Shown piece by piece: positions 16,627-25,946 of a stretch of DNA of 64,000 bases. The translations under genes and the position numbers were made by a program. Location of the stretch: NCBI RefSeq assembly GCF_001905385.1, contig NZ_LIPF01000002.1, positions 958,971 to 1,022,970 on the forward strand, given 5' to 3'. The notes below the pieces were generated by a model. It saw only the letters and a list, made by a program, of their open reading frames with translations, was not told the DNA's origin and ran no database searches. The stretch comes from Streptomyces sp. CB02414 (GTDB lineage: Bacteria > Actinomycetota > Actinomycetes > Streptomycetales > Streptomycetaceae). Every line of letters begins with the position of its first letter. The stretch's first letter is position 1.

Positions 16627-18390
16627 CTACTCCCCGAGCAGGGACCGCACCCGGTCCTGTCCCACCGCGAGGAGCAGCGTGGGCAGGCGCGGGCCGGTGT
16701 CGCGGCCGACGAGCAGGTGGTAGAGGAGCGCGAAGAACGACCGCTGGGCGGTCTTGATCTCCGGCGGCAGCTCCTTGGGCGTGGCGTCGGCGGAGAAGCC
16801 GGCCTGGACCTTGGGCACGCCGTAGACGAGGTGGGTGAGCCCGTCCAGGGACCAGTGGTCGGCGAGTCCGTCGAGCAGCAGCCGCAGCGAGGCGCGGCCC
16901 TGTTCGTCCAGCGACTTCAGCAGCTCGGCGTCGGGCTCGTCGCGGACGATGGTGCGCTGGTCGGCGGGGACGTGGGTGTTGATCCACGCCTCGGCCTTGT
17001 CGTACCGGGGGCGGGCGTCCGCGAGCGTGCCCAGCGGATTGGCCGGGTCGAGCTCGCTGAGGATGCGCAGCGCCTGGTCCTCATGGCCGGCGGTGATGTC
17101 GGCGACCGAGGCGAGGGTGCGGTACGGCAGCGGCCTGGGCGTGCGCGGCAGGTCACCGGCGGCGGTGCGGACGGCGCGGGAGTGGGCGGCGGCGTCGGCG
17201 GGCAGCGCGCTGCCGTCGGCGACCTTGGCGTCGAGGCGGTCCCACTCGTCGTAGAGCCGCTGGATCTCCTGGTCGAAGGCGATCTTGAAGGACTGGTTGG
17301 GGCGGCGGCGGGCGTAGAGCCAGCGCAGCAGCTGCGGCTCCATGATCTGGAGCGCGTCGGCCGGGGTGGGCACCCCGCCCTTGGAGGAGGACATCTTCGC
17401 CATGCCGCTGATGCCGACGAAGGCGTACATCGGGCCGATGGGCTGCTGGCCGCCGAAGATCCCGACGATCTGCCCGCCGACCTGGAAGGAGGAGCCGGGC
17501 GAGGAGTGGTCGACGCCGCTGGGCTCGAAGATCACGCCCTCGTGGGCCCAGCGCATCGGCCAGTCGACTTTCCAGACGAGCTTGCCGCGGTTGAACTCGC
17601 TGAGCCGGACCGTCTCGGAGAAGCCGCAGGCGGTGCAGGCGTAGGTCAGCTCGGTCGAGCCGTCGTCGTAGGCGGTGACCGTCGTCAGGTCCTTCTCGCA
17701 GTTGCCGCAGTACGGCTTGTACGGGAAGTACCCGGCGGAGCCGGAGCTGCCGTCGTCCTCGGCGGCGGCGCCGGAGCCCTCGGCGGCCTCCAGCTCGGCC
17801 TCGTCGACCGGCTTCTGCGACTTCTGCGGCTTCTTGGCGGGGTCCTTCTTGGTGCGGTACTGGGCGAGGATCGCGTCGATGTCCTGCCGGTGCTTCATGG
17901 CGTGCAGGATCTGCTCGCGGTAGGCGCCGGTGGTGTACTGCTCGGTCTGGCTGATCCCGTCGAACTCGACGCCCATCTCGGCGAGCGAGTCGACCATGGC
18001 GGCCTTGAAGTGCTCGGCCCAGTTCGCGTGCGGGGAGCCATGGGGGGCGGGGACGGAGGTCAGCGGCTTGCCGATGTGCTCGGCCCAGGTCTCGTCGACG
18101 CCCGCGACGCCGGCCGGGACCTTGCGGTAGCGGTCGTAGTCGTCCCAGGAGATCAGGTGCCGGACCTCGTGGCCCCGGCGGCGCACCTCGTCGGCGACCA
18201 GGTGCGGGGTCATGACCTCGCGCAGGTTGCCCAGGTGGATGGGGCCGGAGGGGGAGAGTCCGGAGGCTACGACGACCACCGGAGCGGTAGCGAGTGATGT
18301 TTTCGCGCCCGGGGCACGACGCTCCGACTCGGCGATGACCTCGTCCGCGAAACGGGAGACCCAGTCGGTGGTCTCTGTGCTCTGAGCCAC
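16627..18390 (-). CDS. lysS: Lysyl-tRNA synthetase, class I
   Basis: A 587-residue class I LysRS, the archaeal-type enzyme found in some actinobacteria. The HIGH-like motif is PSGPIHLGN, the KMSKS motif AKMSSSKGG, and there is a Cys-based zinc element CGNC ... CTAC. A Lys/Ala/Glu-rich insertion lies around residues 180-235. GTG 18390 gives a start at [18 protein letters not shown]. It is divergent from argS. Many bacteria use class II LysRS, so whether a second LysRS is encoded elsewhere is worth knowing. Confidence 0.93.
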   Translation of the reverse strand: MAQSTETTDWVSRFADEVIAESERRAPGAKTSLATAPVVVVASGLSPSGPIHLGNLREVMTPHLVADEVRRRGHEVRHLISWDDYDRYRKVPAGVAGVDETWAEHIGKPLTSVPAPHGSPHANWAEHFKAAMVDSLAEMGVEFDGISQTEQYTTGAYREQILHAMKHRQDIDAILAQYRTKKDPAKKPQKSQKPVDEAELEAAEGSGAAAEDDGSSGSAGYFPYKPYCGNCEKDLTTVTAYDDGSTELTYACTACGFSETVRLSEFNRGKLVWKVDWPMRWAHEGVIFEPSGVDHSSPGSSFQVGGQIVGIFGGQQPIGPMYAFVGISGMAKMSSSKGGVPTPADALQIMEPQLLRWLYARRRPNQSFKIAFDQEIQRLYDEWDRLDAKVADGSALPADAAAHSRAVRTAAGDLPRTPRPLPYRTLASVADITAGHEDQALRILSELDPANPLGTLADARPRYDKAEAWINTHVPADQRTIVRDEPDAELLKSLDEQGRASLRLLLDGLADHWSLDGLTHLVYGVPKVQAGFSADATPKELPPEIKTAQRSFFALLYHLLVGRDTGPRLPTLLLAVGQDRVRSLLGE

Positions 18391-18552
18391 GATCGGCACG
18401 TCCTTCTTTCTGACTCGGGCAGCCAGTACGGTCGCACGGCTGACCGCTCCATTCTCCCAGCCCGGCCCACATCCGCGAAAACCGCTTTTCACCGCGTGGG
18501 ATACTCGGTTTCCGTAGTACTCCAGGAACCCGAGCAGAACGGCAGCCACTCC

Positions 18553-20313
18553 ATGGCCTCGGTCACGTCCCTCAGCGACTCCGTCCAGCAGCACCTCGCG
18601 TCCGCCCTCACGGCCACCCGGCCCGAGGCCGCCGGCGTCGACCCGCTGCTGCGACGCAGCGACCGGGCGGACTACCAGGCCAACGGCATCCTCGCCCTGG
18701 CCAAGAAGGCGAAGGCCAACCCGCGGGAGCTGGCGACCGAGGTCGTCGCCCACATCACCACCGGCGACGAGCTGATCAAGGACGTCGAGGTCTCCGGGCC
18801 CGGCTTCCTCAACATCACCGTCGCCGACCGGGCGATCACCGGGAACCTGGCCGCGCGGTACGCGGACGGCGAGCGCCTCGGTGTGCCGCTGAAGGAGGAC
18901 GCGGGCGTCACGGTCGTCGACTACGCCCAGCCGAACGTGGCGAAGGAGATGCACGTCGGCCACCTGCGGTCGGCGGTCATCGGCGACGCCCTGCGCGGCA
19001 TGCTCGACTTCACCGGCGAGCGGACGATCGGCCGGCACCACATCGGCGACTGGGGCACCCAGTTCGGCATGCTCATCCAGTACCTGTTCGAGCACCCCGG
19101 CGAGCTGGCCCCGGCCGAGGACGTCGACGGCGAGCAGGCCATGTCGAACCTGAACCGGGTGTACAAGGCGTCGCGTGCGGTCTTCGACTCGGACGACGAG
19201 TTCAAGGAGCGGGCCCGCAAGCGGGTCGTCGCCCTGCAGTCCGGCGACAAGGAGACGATCGAGCTGTGGCAGCAGTTCGTGGACGAGTCGAAGGTCTACT
19301 TCTACTCGGTCTTCGAGAAGCTCGACATGGAGATCCGCGACGAGGAGATCGTCGGCGAGTCCGCGTACAACGAGGGCATGCCCGAGACCGCCCGCATCCT
19401 GGAGGAGACGGGCGTCGCGGTGCGCTCCGAGGGCGCGCTCGTGGTGTTCTTCGACGACATCCGCGGCAAGGACGACCAGCCGGTGCCGCTGATCGTACAG
19501 AAGGCGGACGGCGGCTTCGGCTACGCGGCCTCCGACCTGACCGCGATCCGCAACCGGGTCACCGACCTGCACGCGACCACGCTGCTGTACGTCGTCGACG
19601 TGCGTCAGTCGCTGCACTTCAAGATGGTCTTCGAGACGGCCCGCCGGGCCGGCTGGCTGAACGACGACGTCACCGCGCACAACATGGGCTACGGCACGGT
19701 GCTCGGCGCGGACGGCAAGCCCTTCAAGACGCGTGCGGGCGAAACCGTGCGGCTCGAGGACCTGCTGGACGAGGCGGTGCAGCGGGCCGCGGAGGTCGTG
19801 CGGGAGAAGGCGCGGGACCTCACCGAGGCCGAGATCCAGGAGCGGGCCGCGCAGGTCGGCATCGGGGCCGTGAAGTACGCGGACCTGTCGACGTCGCCGA
19901 ACCGCGACTACAAGTTCGACCTGGACCAGATGGTCTCGCTCAACGGCGACACCAGCGTGTACCTCCAGTACGCCTACGCCCGTATCCAGTCGATCCTCCG
20001 CAAGGCCGGCGAGGTCCGCCCCGCCGCCCACCCGGAGCTGGAGCTGCACGAGGCGGAGCGGGCGCTGGGCCTGCACCTGGACGTGTTCGGGAACACGGTC
20101 TTCGAGGCGGCCGCGGAGTACGCCCCGCACAAGCTGACCGCGTACCTGTACCAACTGGCGTCGCTGTACACGTCGTTCTACGACAAGTGCCCGGTGCTGA
20201 AGGCTCAGACGCCGGAGCAGGTGGAGAACCGTCTGTTCCTGTGCGACCTCACGGCCCGCACCCTGCACCGGGGCATGGCCCTGCTGGGCATCAGGACGCC
20301 CGAGCGGCTCTGA
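18553..20313 (+). CDS. argS: Arginyl-tRNA synthetase
   Basis: A 586-residue class I synthetase. The N-terminal Add1 domain ([18 protein letters not shown]) recognises the tRNA D-loop. The HIGH motif is HVGHLRS after [10 protein letters not shown], and the C-terminal DALR anticodon domain is at about 450-586 ([19 protein letters not shown]). KMSKS is replaced by the usual ArgRS variant [13 protein letters not shown] 18553 is preferred over upstream in-frame ATG 18496 because family members start MASV. Confidence 0.93.
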   Translation: MASVTSLSDSVQQHLASALTATRPEAAGVDPLLRRSDRADYQANGILALAKKAKANPRELATEVVAHITTGDELIKDVEVSGPGFLNITVADRAITGNLAARYADGERLGVPLKEDAGVTVVDYAQPNVAKEMHVGHLRSAVIGDALRGMLDFTGERTIGRHHIGDWGTQFGMLIQYLFEHPGELAPAEDVDGEQAMSNLNRVYKASRAVFDSDDEFKERARKRVVALQSGDKETIELWQQFVDESKVYFYSVFEKLDMEIRDEEIVGESAYNEGMPETARILEETGVAVRSEGALVVFFDDIRGKDDQPVPLIVQKADGGFGYAASDLTAIRNRVTDLHATTLLYVVDVRQSLHFKMVFETARRAGWLNDDVTAHNMGYGTVLGADGKPFKTRAGETVRLEDLLDEAVQRAAEVVREKARDLTEAEIQERAAQVGIGAVKYADLSTSPNRDYKFDLDQMVSLNGDTSVYLQYAYARIQSILRKAGEVRPAAHPELELHEAERALGLHLDVFGNTVFEAAAEYAPHKLTAYLYQLASLYTSFYDKCPVLKAQTPEQVENRLFLCDLTARTLHRGMALLGIRTPERL

Positions 20314-20331
20314 ACACCCGGACAGACGCGT

Positions 20332-20368
20332 GCGGCCCGTCCTCTCCCCCGGTGGGAGGACGGGCCGC
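20332..20368. terminator. Terminator downstream of argS
   Basis: GCGGCCCGTCCTC (20332-20344) pairs with GAGGACGGGCCGC (20356-20368) around an 11-base loop, between argS (stop 20313) and the convergent gene ending at 20380. Confidence 0.8.
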
Positions 20369-20379
20369 GCGCGTACGTC

Positions 20380-20841
20380 CTAGTAGTTCGCCACGCACCA
20401 GTTGGCGAAGGTCTTCCACGCGGCCCGTGTCTTCGGGCCGGCGTCGCCGTCGAGCCTGCCGCCGTAGCCCCAGCCGTTGTACTTCAGGAAGTGCTGCAGC
20501 GCCGTGATGGTGTTCGGCCCGACGATGCCGTCGATGTCGTCCCCGTACCCGTGGTGGGTCTTGAGGAACAGCTGCAGCGCCTTCCAGCTCTTGGTGCCGA
20601 GCAGACCGTCGATGTCACCGCCGTAACCCCAGGTGACGCTCAGCCAGCGCTGGACGCCCTTGGCCTGCGACTTGCTCAGCCCCAGGTTGTTCACCGCGAG
20701 CGGCGCGACGGCCTCGGCGCTCACCGCCTGCTGCCCGGCCGGCGCGGGTGCCGCCATGGCCGTGCTCGCGGTGGCCAGGCCGCCGACTGCGATACCGACC
20801 GCGGTGGTCACACTGACGAGTGTCTTGGTCAAAGCTCGCAT
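20380..20841 (-). CDS. Secreted peptidoglycan-binding protein
   Basis: A 153-residue exported protein. The signal peptide covers residues 1-31 (cleavage after STAMA), followed by three repeats of a peptidoglycan-binding type 1 unit marked by GYGGDIDGLLG, GYGDDIDGIVG and GYGGRLDGDAG, each followed by a T/W-K-A-L helix. No catalytic domain is present, so it is a wall-binding protein. ATG 20841 follows GGAGGGG. Confidence 0.82.
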   Translation of the reverse strand: MRALTKTLVSVTTAVGIAVGGLATASTAMAAPAPAGQQAVSAEAVAPLAVNNLGLSKSQAKGVQRWLSVTWGYGGDIDGLLGTKSWKALQLFLKTHHGYGDDIDGIVGPNTITALQHFLKYNGWGYGGRLDGDAGPKTRAAWKTFANWCVANY

Positions 20842-21122
20842 GTTTCCCCTCCGATGCGTTCGCTGTGCTGTCGACCACGAGACTGCAGCCCGGTCGGACC
20901 GGCCTGCCACAGTCGCCCCGGAACTGACGTACTCACGGGACATCCCACCCTCTGACCTGCAGGGACGCCTTCTGTGGAGTCGGCACGGCGGGACGGCGAA
21001 GCGGCGTGGCCGATTCCGAATGGTGCAGGAACCGCAGCCCGGTGGGCCGCGTGGTCCCTGATGCAGAATGAGACCGGGGGACGGGACCCCGGACCGGCGA
21101 GCCCGAACGCGAGTGGGGGAAC

Positions 21123-21914
21123 ATGTCGCGTTGGAAAGAGCTGCCCGCGGAACTGCATCCGCACGTCCACCAGTTGGTGGTGCGATTACGCAGGCTCAAG
21201 GACCACGGCGGACTGAGCATGCGGCAACTGGCCGCGAAGACCGGGTACAGCGCGAAGTCCTGGGAGCGGTACCTGAACGGCAGGTCCCTGCCGCCCCGGG
21301 AGGCCGTCGAGGCGATGGCCCGGATCGCCGGTGACGATCCGGCCCGGCTGCTGGTGCTGCACGAGGTGGCGTCGGAGCACTGGGGGCAGGCGAGGGGGGC
21401 CGCACCCGCCGGGCTCGGGACCGCGGAACCGGAGATCGCGGAGGACGAGCCGCGCCGGGGGCGGCCCCGGCGCGTCGCGGTCGTGGCCGGGGCGGTGGCC
21501 CTGGTGCTGGCCGTGTCCGCGGCCGTCCTGCTGGCCGTGCGCCTCACCGACGGCTCCGGCGGCCCGGAGCGCGGCGGCAGCGCCGCGGCGGCCACCGTCA
21601 CCACGTCCACCCCGTCGGCGTCCCGCTCCCCCACGGCGTACACCTGCCGCGTGGAGCGGACCGACGGCCGCTGGTACGCGGGCAACAGCCGCAGCGAGGA
21701 CGCCATCGTGGCGTACGGCGAGGCCGGGCCGGAGGTGGCGGAGGTGCAGTGTCTGCTGGAACGGGCGGGCCTCTCGCCGGGTGAGATCGACGGGATCTTC
21801 GGGCCGCTGACGCAGCGCGCGGTCAAGCGCGTCCAGCAGCGCGACGGACTGGTCGTGGACGGCATCGTCGGCCCGCACACCTGGAAGGCCCTGCGCGGGA
21901 CGACCCCGACATGA
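21123..21914 (+). CDS. Membrane-anchored XRE-type HTH protein with extracellular peptidoglycan-binding domain
   Basis: A 263-residue one-pass membrane protein. The N-terminal helix-turn-helix is at about 30-75 (GLSMRQLAAKTGYSAKSWERYLNG). A single helix follows (VAVVAGAVALVLAVSAAVLLAV, about 120-142) and an external peptidoglycan-binding type 1 domain at about 195-258 (VQCLLERAGLSPGEIDGIFG). The same GEIDGIFG pattern occurs in the secreted protein at 20380. DNA binding inside and wall binding outside suggests a direct wall-sensing regulator. ATG 21123 follows GGGGGAAC. The stop overlaps the next gene. Confidence 0.8.
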   Translation: MSRWKELPAELHPHVHQLVVRLRRLKDHGGLSMRQLAAKTGYSAKSWERYLNGRSLPPREAVEAMARIAGDDPARLLVLHEVASEHWGQARGAAPAGLGTAEPEIAEDEPRRGRPRRVAVVAGAVALVLAVSAAVLLAVRLTDGSGGPERGGSAAAATVTTSTPSASRSPTAYTCRVERTDGRWYAGNSRSEDAIVAYGEAGPEVAEVQCLLERAGLSPGEIDGIFGPLTQRAVKRVQQRDGLVVDGIVGPHTWKALRGTTPT

Positions 21915-22756
21915 CGTCGGCGCACACCCGGCTGGTCACGGCACTGAGAGAGCTGCGGACACGTACGGGGCTGAGCCTGGCGGCGCTGGCGGAGCGCACG
22001 GCGTACAGCAAGTCGTCGTGGGAGCGCTACCTCAACGGCAAGACGCTGCCGCCGCGCCAGGCGGTACGTGACCTGTGCCGGCTCGCCCGGGAACCGGAGG
22101 GACGGGCGCTGGCACTGTGGGAGATCGCGGAGTCGGAGCGGAGCGGGCGCGCGGCCCAGCCGGCACCCGCACCTGCCGGCCCGGAGCCACAGCCGCAGCC
22201 GAAGCCGCAGCCGCCGACAAGGCAACCCGGGGTCAGTCGACGGCTCCTGGCCGTGCTCGTCGCCGTCTGCGCCGTGACCGTGGCCGGCGTCGCCTCGGCA
22301 CTCCTCCTGCTCCCCGACCGGGAGAGAGCAGCCCCTCGTGCGTCAGCCGGCGCGGCCCCCGGACCTCGTTGCCACGGCGCCACCTGCGAGGGCCAGGACC
22401 CGATGCACATGTTCTGCGGCGGGGGCCCCGACACCCTCTCCACCCACCGCACCGCCACCGGGGCCCGGCTGGAGCTGCGCTACAGCGAGAAGTGCGGCGC
22501 CGGCTGGGCCCGCATGTGGGGGACGGGCGTCGGCGACCGGCTGGAGGTGACGGCGGGTGGTCCGACCCGCCGGGCCGAGATCGCGGACGCGGTGGACGCC
22601 GAGTCGTACGTCTACACCGTCATGACCGAGGTGCGTCCCGGAGCCGTCCTGCGGGCCTGCTTCCGGCCCGCGGCGGCCGCCGACGGCGAACGGGAGTGTG
22701 TCGAGGCGCGCGTGGGCGGGGCCACGGCCACCACCCGGCCGCCGTCACGTCGGTAG
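21911..22756 (+). CDS. Membrane-anchored XRE-type HTH protein with DUF2690 domain
   Basis: A 281-residue protein coupled to the preceding gene by ATGA overlap. The N-terminal HTH (SLAALAERTAYSKSSWERYLNGKTLPPRQAV) is clearly paralogous to its neighbour. One TM helix lies at about 118-137, and the extracellular part resembles DUF2690 (CHGATCEGQDPMHMFCG, then LRYSEKCGAGWARMWG) with several Cys. The two genes look like a duplicated regulator with different external sensor domains. The stop region overlaps the convergent N-acetyltransferase gene by 12 bases. Confidence 0.77.
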   Translation: MTSAHTRLVTALRELRTRTGLSLAALAERTAYSKSSWERYLNGKTLPPRQAVRDLCRLAREPEGRALALWEIAESERSGRAAQPAPAPAGPEPQPQPKPQPPTRQPGVSRRLLAVLVAVCAVTVAGVASALLLLPDRERAAPRASAGAAPGPRCHGATCEGQDPMHMFCGGGPDTLSTHRTATGARLELRYSEKCGAGWARMWGTGVGDRLEVTAGGPTRRAEIADAVDAESYVYTVMTEVRPGAVLRACFRPAAAADGERECVEARVGGATATTRPPSRR

Positions 22757-23584
22757 CGTCAGCCCTTCTGGCACGTCGAGGCCCATCTCGCGGGACAGCA
22801 CCCGGCGGACGTCCGCCTCGTCCGCCAGTTTCCGCTCGGTGACCGTGCCGTCGTCGCGGGTCTCGGTGACGCGGTCGCCGTCGAGCAGCAGGTGCCCGGC
22901 CGGGCTCAGGCGCTGGGCGTAGGGGCGCCGGGAGAACGGGGAGCGCGGGTTGGTGGCGATGTGCCAGTTGATCATTTCGAAGTCGGACGGTTCGAACGGC
23001 TCCAGGGTGAAGGCGTACTGGTCTTCCCAGCCGTCCGTGCCGTGCGCCTGAAGCACCCACATCTCCAGCGGCCCCCCGTGCGGCGCGTGCACCAGCCGGT
23101 GCCGGCGCCCGGCGTCGTGGAACTCGGTGTCCGCCAGCAGCGGCACCGGCTCCAGCAGGGAGCCGATCGCGCCGAAGCCGACGTCGGCCAGGTACGGCCG
23201 GGGGTCGCCGGGCGCCTCGACCAGGAGGGCCATGTGGGTGCGCGGCCGGTCCTCGAACCGCTCGGCGCCGACGACGACCCGCGCGGCCAGCCGGGTCAGC
23301 CGGAACCCGAGCGCCTCCAGGGCCGCCGCGAACAGGGTGTTGTGCTCGTAGCAGTAACCGCCGCGCCGGCGGCCGTGGACCAGCTTGGCCATGAGGTTGG
23401 CGAGATCCAGGGAGGGCGCGGTGCCGCCGAGGGCGTCGAGGTTCTCGAACGCGATGGCCCGCAGGTGGGCGAGGTGGACGCCGCGGAGGGTCTCGGCGTC
23501 CGGCCGCCGTTCCCCGTCCCAGCCGATCCGGCCGAAGTACGCGTCGAGGTCGAGGGGCGGCGGCGTCCGTGCGGTCTCAGGCAT
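22745..23584 (-). CDS. Arylamine N-acetyltransferase
   Basis: A 279-residue NAT that transfers acetyl groups from acetyl-CoA to arylamines. The catalytic triad is visible: Cys in RRGGYCYEHN (about 76), His in RTHMALLV (about 116) and Asp in YLADVGFGA (about 131). The N-terminal pattern LDAYFGRIGWDG and LRAIAFENLD fit. It stands alone. Confidence 0.9.
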   Translation of the reverse strand: MPETARTPPPLDLDAYFGRIGWDGERRPDAETLRGVHLAHLRAIAFENLDALGGTAPSLDLANLMAKLVHGRRRGGYCYEHNTLFAAALEALGFRLTRLAARVVVGAERFEDRPRTHMALLVEAPGDPRPYLADVGFGAIGSLLEPVPLLADTEFHDAGRRHRLVHAPHGGPLEMWVLQAHGTDGWEDQYAFTLEPFEPSDFEMINWHIATNPRSPFSRRPYAQRLSPAGHLLLDGDRVTETRDDGTVTERKLADEADVRRVLSREMGLDVPEGLTLPT

Positions 23585-23645
23585 GGCTTCACCGTACGTC
23601 CGGGCACGCCGCCCGTCCTCGGCCTTTTGACCTGGGCTGGAGGTC

Positions 23646-24884
23646 CTACGACTCGTCCGACGCCGTCCGCAGCCCCTCCCCCAGCCTCCGCAGCCCCTCC
23701 GCGATCTCGTCCGGCGTCTGTGTGACGAAGCACAGCCGCAGGGTGGCGCGGTCGGGCTCGCCGGCGTGGAAGGGGGCGCCGGGGACGTACGCCACGTCGT
23801 GCCGGACCACCTCGGGGAGCAGGGCCGTGGTGTCGTACCGTTCCGGCAGCCGCGCCCAGACGAACATGCCGCCCTCGGGTCGGGTCCACGCCGACCCGGC
23901 CGGGAGGGCGTCCGCGAGGCCGGCGAGCATGGCGTCCCGGCGAGCGCCGTAGGCGGCGGCGACGCGCGCGACGTGGGCGTCCAGGTCGCGGTCGGCCAGG
24001 TACCGGGCGGCGGCGAGCTGGTTGACGGTCGGCGTGTGCAGGTCGACGGCCTGCTTGGCGACCGCGCAGGCCCGGCGCAGTCCGGCGGGCGCCCGCAGCC
24101 AGCCGAGGCGCAGGCCGGGCGCCATGACCTTGGAGAAGGAGCCCAGCAGCACGGTGCGGTCCCGGGCGCCGTCGCAGGAGGCGATCCACGGCACCCGTTC
24201 GCCCTCGAAGCGGAGTTCGCCGTACGGGTCGTCCTCGACGATCCACACCCCGCGCCGCGCGGCGGTCTCCGCGACGGCGGCCCGGCGGTCGGCGGGCAGG
24301 GTGCGGCCGGTGGGGTTGGAGAAGGTGGGCACGGTGTAGAGCAGCTTGGGCCGCTCGCGTACGACCAGTTCCTCCAGGGCGGCCGGGTCCATGCCGTGCT
24401 CGTCGCCCGGCACGGCGACGACCCGGGCGCCCGCGAAGCCGAAGACCTGGAGGGCGGCCAGGTAGCAGGGGTCCTCGACGAGGACGGTGTCGCCGGGTTC
24501 GAGCAGGGCGGTGGCCAGCAGGGACAGGGCCTGCTGCGAGCCGGTGGTGACGAGGAGGTCGTCGGCGTCGGTGGCCAGTCCGCGCGCGGTGGTGCGGGCG
24601 GCGAGCGCGGCGCGCAGGGCGGGCTCGCCCTCGGTGGTGGAGTACTGGAGTGCCCGCGCGGGCGTCTCGGTGAGGACGGCCCGGTAGGCGTCGGCGATGC
24701 CCTCCGCGTCGAACAGCTCCGGCGCCGGGAGCCCGCCCGCGAAGTTGATCACCTCGGGGCGGGCGGTGACGGCGAGGATGTCCCGTACCGGCGAACCGCC
24801 GGTCGACCGGGCCCGCGCGGCGAGCGGCGGGAGGGGGGCGGCGGGGACGGGCGCGTTGTCGGGCACTGTCTCGGTCACGGTCAT
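23646..24884 (-). CDS. PLP-dependent aminotransferase (class I/II, 2-aminoadipate/LysN-like)
   Basis: A 412-residue fold-type I aminotransferase. PLP Lys is in LGSFSKVMAPGLRLGW, the Asp/Tyr pair in VEDDPYGELRF, the Asn in VPTFSNPTGRTLPADRR, and the Arg in ATLRLCFV. The absence of an N-terminal winged helix rules out a MocR regulator. The substrate cannot be read from sequence; aromatic or aminoadipate substrates are usual for close families. Confidence 0.85.
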   Translation of the reverse strand: MTVTETVPDNAPVPAAPLPPLAARARSTGGSPVRDILAVTARPEVINFAGGLPAPELFDAEGIADAYRAVLTETPARALQYSTTEGEPALRAALAARTTARGLATDADDLLVTTGSQQALSLLATALLEPGDTVLVEDPCYLAALQVFGFAGARVVAVPGDEHGMDPAALEELVVRERPKLLYTVPTFSNPTGRTLPADRRAAVAETAARRGVWIVEDDPYGELRFEGERVPWIASCDGARDRTVLLGSFSKVMAPGLRLGWLRAPAGLRRACAVAKQAVDLHTPTVNQLAAARYLADRDLDAHVARVAAAYGARRDAMLAGLADALPAGSAWTRPEGGMFVWARLPERYDTTALLPEVVRHDVAYVPGAPFHAGEPDRATLRLCFVTQTPDEIAEGLRRLGEGLRTASDES

Positions 24885-24952
24885 GCCCGCACCCTAGAGA
24901 AGTACGTGGCGGCTACAAGTGCCTTTCCGCGATCCGGACGCCGGCCCGGCGC

Positions 24953-25858
24953 TCAGCCCTTCGCGCCCACCCCTCCGTACACGTTGATGTCGGCGTCCGT
25001 GACGTCGTTGATGTCCTTGTACCGGACCTTCTCGATGTCCTCCAGGCTGGCCAGGTAGGACTCCTCCGGCTGTTCGGGCACGGGCGCCGCGTGGTCCGGG
25101 CGCCAGTGGTGCACCGGGACGACGGCGCCCGGCTCGGCGAGCTTCAGCCCGGCCTCGGTGAAGAAGCGCTCGACGTCGTCACGGGAGCGCAGCACGAAGG
25201 TGAACCCCCGCTCGGTGTAGGTCCGCTGGACCGCGCGGATGTTCTCCGGATTGAGGTCCTCGGTGAGGTGGCTGAGGACCAGCCGGCTGCCGGCGGGCAG
25301 CGCGTCCACCAGCTCGCGGACGATCGGGTACGCCTCCTCGTCCTCGACGAAGTGCAGGATGGCGACCAGGCAGAGCGCGACGGGACGGCTGAAGTCGAGG
25401 GTCTGGGCGGCCTGTTCGAGGATCCGTGCCGGGCTCTTCAGGTCGGCGTCGATGTAGTCCGTGCGTCCCTCGGGGCCGCTGGTGAGCAGGGCGCGGGCGT
25501 GGGCGAGGACCACCGGGTCGTTGTCGACGTAGACCACCCGGGACTCGGGGGCGATGCGCTGGGCGATCTGGTGCACGTTCTCCGCGGTCGGCAGGCCGGT
25601 GCCGATGTCGAGGAACTGGCGGATGCCGTCCTCCTCGGCCAGCGCGGTGACGGCGCGGCGCAGGAAGTCCCGGTTGTGCCGTACGTCGAGGTAGCCGCGC
25701 GGGTTGGCGGCGAGCCCGGCGGCGGCCGCGTCGCGGTCGGCGGGGTAGTGGTCCTTGCCGCCGAGGAAGACGTCGTAGACGCGGGCCGGGTGCGCCTTGC
25801 TGCTGTCGATCCTCCTTCTCAGCTCCGCGGGGTCCTGGCTGAGGGCGTCACCGGGCAT
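24953..25858 (-). CDS. SAM-dependent methyltransferase (DUF574/methyltransf_19 family)
   Basis: A 301-residue Streptomyces-type methyltransferase. Family marks are ARVYDVFLGGKDHYPADRDAA near the N-terminus, the SAM loop QFLDIGTGLPT (about 86-96), VYVDNDPVVLAHA and LVAILHFVEDEEA. These proteins are often paired with membrane HTH regulators, and here the next gene upstream is an XRE-type protein. Substrate is unknown. Confidence 0.85.
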   Translation of the reverse strand: MPGDALSQDPAELRRRIDSSKAHPARVYDVFLGGKDHYPADRDAAAAGLAANPRGYLDVRHNRDFLRRAVTALAEEDGIRQFLDIGTGLPTAENVHQIAQRIAPESRVVYVDNDPVVLAHARALLTSGPEGRTDYIDADLKSPARILEQAAQTLDFSRPVALCLVAILHFVEDEEAYPIVRELVDALPAGSRLVLSHLTEDLNPENIRAVQRTYTERGFTFVLRSRDDVERFFTEAGLKLAEPGAVVPVHHWRPDHAAPVPEQPEESYLASLEDIEKVRYKDINDVTDADINVYGGVGAKG

Positions 25859-25946
25859 GAGCGTCTCCTGACGGGGAACCGTTGTGTGGTCAACAACCTA
25901 ACGCCCCGGCCCAGTTGACCGTGCCCGGTCCCCCTTGCGCTCCGGT

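Noticed and set aside
23646..24884. MocR/GntR-type transcription factor
   Set aside because: The protein has only the aminotransferase domain; no N-terminal winged helix.
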